NCBI GenBank assembly: GCA_031289855.1
Contig: JAITOR010000029.1
Coordinates: 1-6,177, forward strand
Origin: Rickettsiales bacterium
GTDB taxonomy: Bacteria > Pseudomonadota > Alphaproteobacteria > Rickettsiales > UBA1997
Direction of reading: 5' to 3'
Length of the DNA stretch: 6,177 bases
Below the pieces are notes generated by a model, which searched no databases, was not told the DNA's origin, and saw only the letters and a program-made list of their open reading frames with translations. This document shows, in pieces, positions 6,173-6,177 of this stretch (the first letter of the stretch is position 1; each line of letters starts with the position of its first letter). Made by a program: the position numbers and the translations under genes.

Positions 6173-6177
6173 ATAAA

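Overview
This 6.2 kb window is AT-rich and tightly coding. It carries four recognisable bacterial housekeeping genes: a partial argS (minus strand, running off the left edge), cmk (plus), ddl (plus) and a complete htpG (minus). The HtpG sequence, from its ATPase motifs to its C-terminal dimerisation segment, reads like alphaproteobacterial HtpG and most resembles Rickettsiales as I remember them. Low GC, very AT-rich intergenic DNA and scrambled gene order fit a host-associated or genome-reduced alphaproteobacterium. That placement is an inference from memory of protein families, not from a database search.

Layout: 1-1661 is argS, arginyl-tRNA synthetase, lacking only about the last ten residues. 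A 98-bp divergent spacer (1662-1759) should hold the argS and cmk promoters. cmk (1760-2383) is cytidylate kinase. A 542-bp gap (2384-2925) follows. Its left part has roughly normal base composition, a copied scrap of the cmk 3' end and broken short frames. Its right part is only 14% GC and begins with a perfect 15-bp inverted repeat. ddl (2926-4146) encodes a long, clostridial-style D-alanine--D-alanine ligase. It converges, across 67 bp, on htpG (4214-6118), the bacterial Hsp90 chaperone. The right edge (6119-6177) holds a candidate htpG promoter that looks partly heat-shock-like.

The genes do not form a pathway or one operon. They serve translation (ArgS), pyrimidine nucleotide supply (Cmk), peptidoglycan precursor synthesis (Ddl) and protein folding (HtpG). 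A ddl gene implies that the cell makes at least some D-Ala-D-Ala-containing peptidoglycan.

I found no evidence of a new multi-gene system, mobile element, CRISPR array, tRNA or rRNA. The points most worth checking are the likely foreign or mosaic origin of ddl and argS, whose motif types differ from those I associate with Rickettsiales, the structured and compositionally split gap at 2384-2925, and the absence of Shine-Dalgarno sequences before all four genes.
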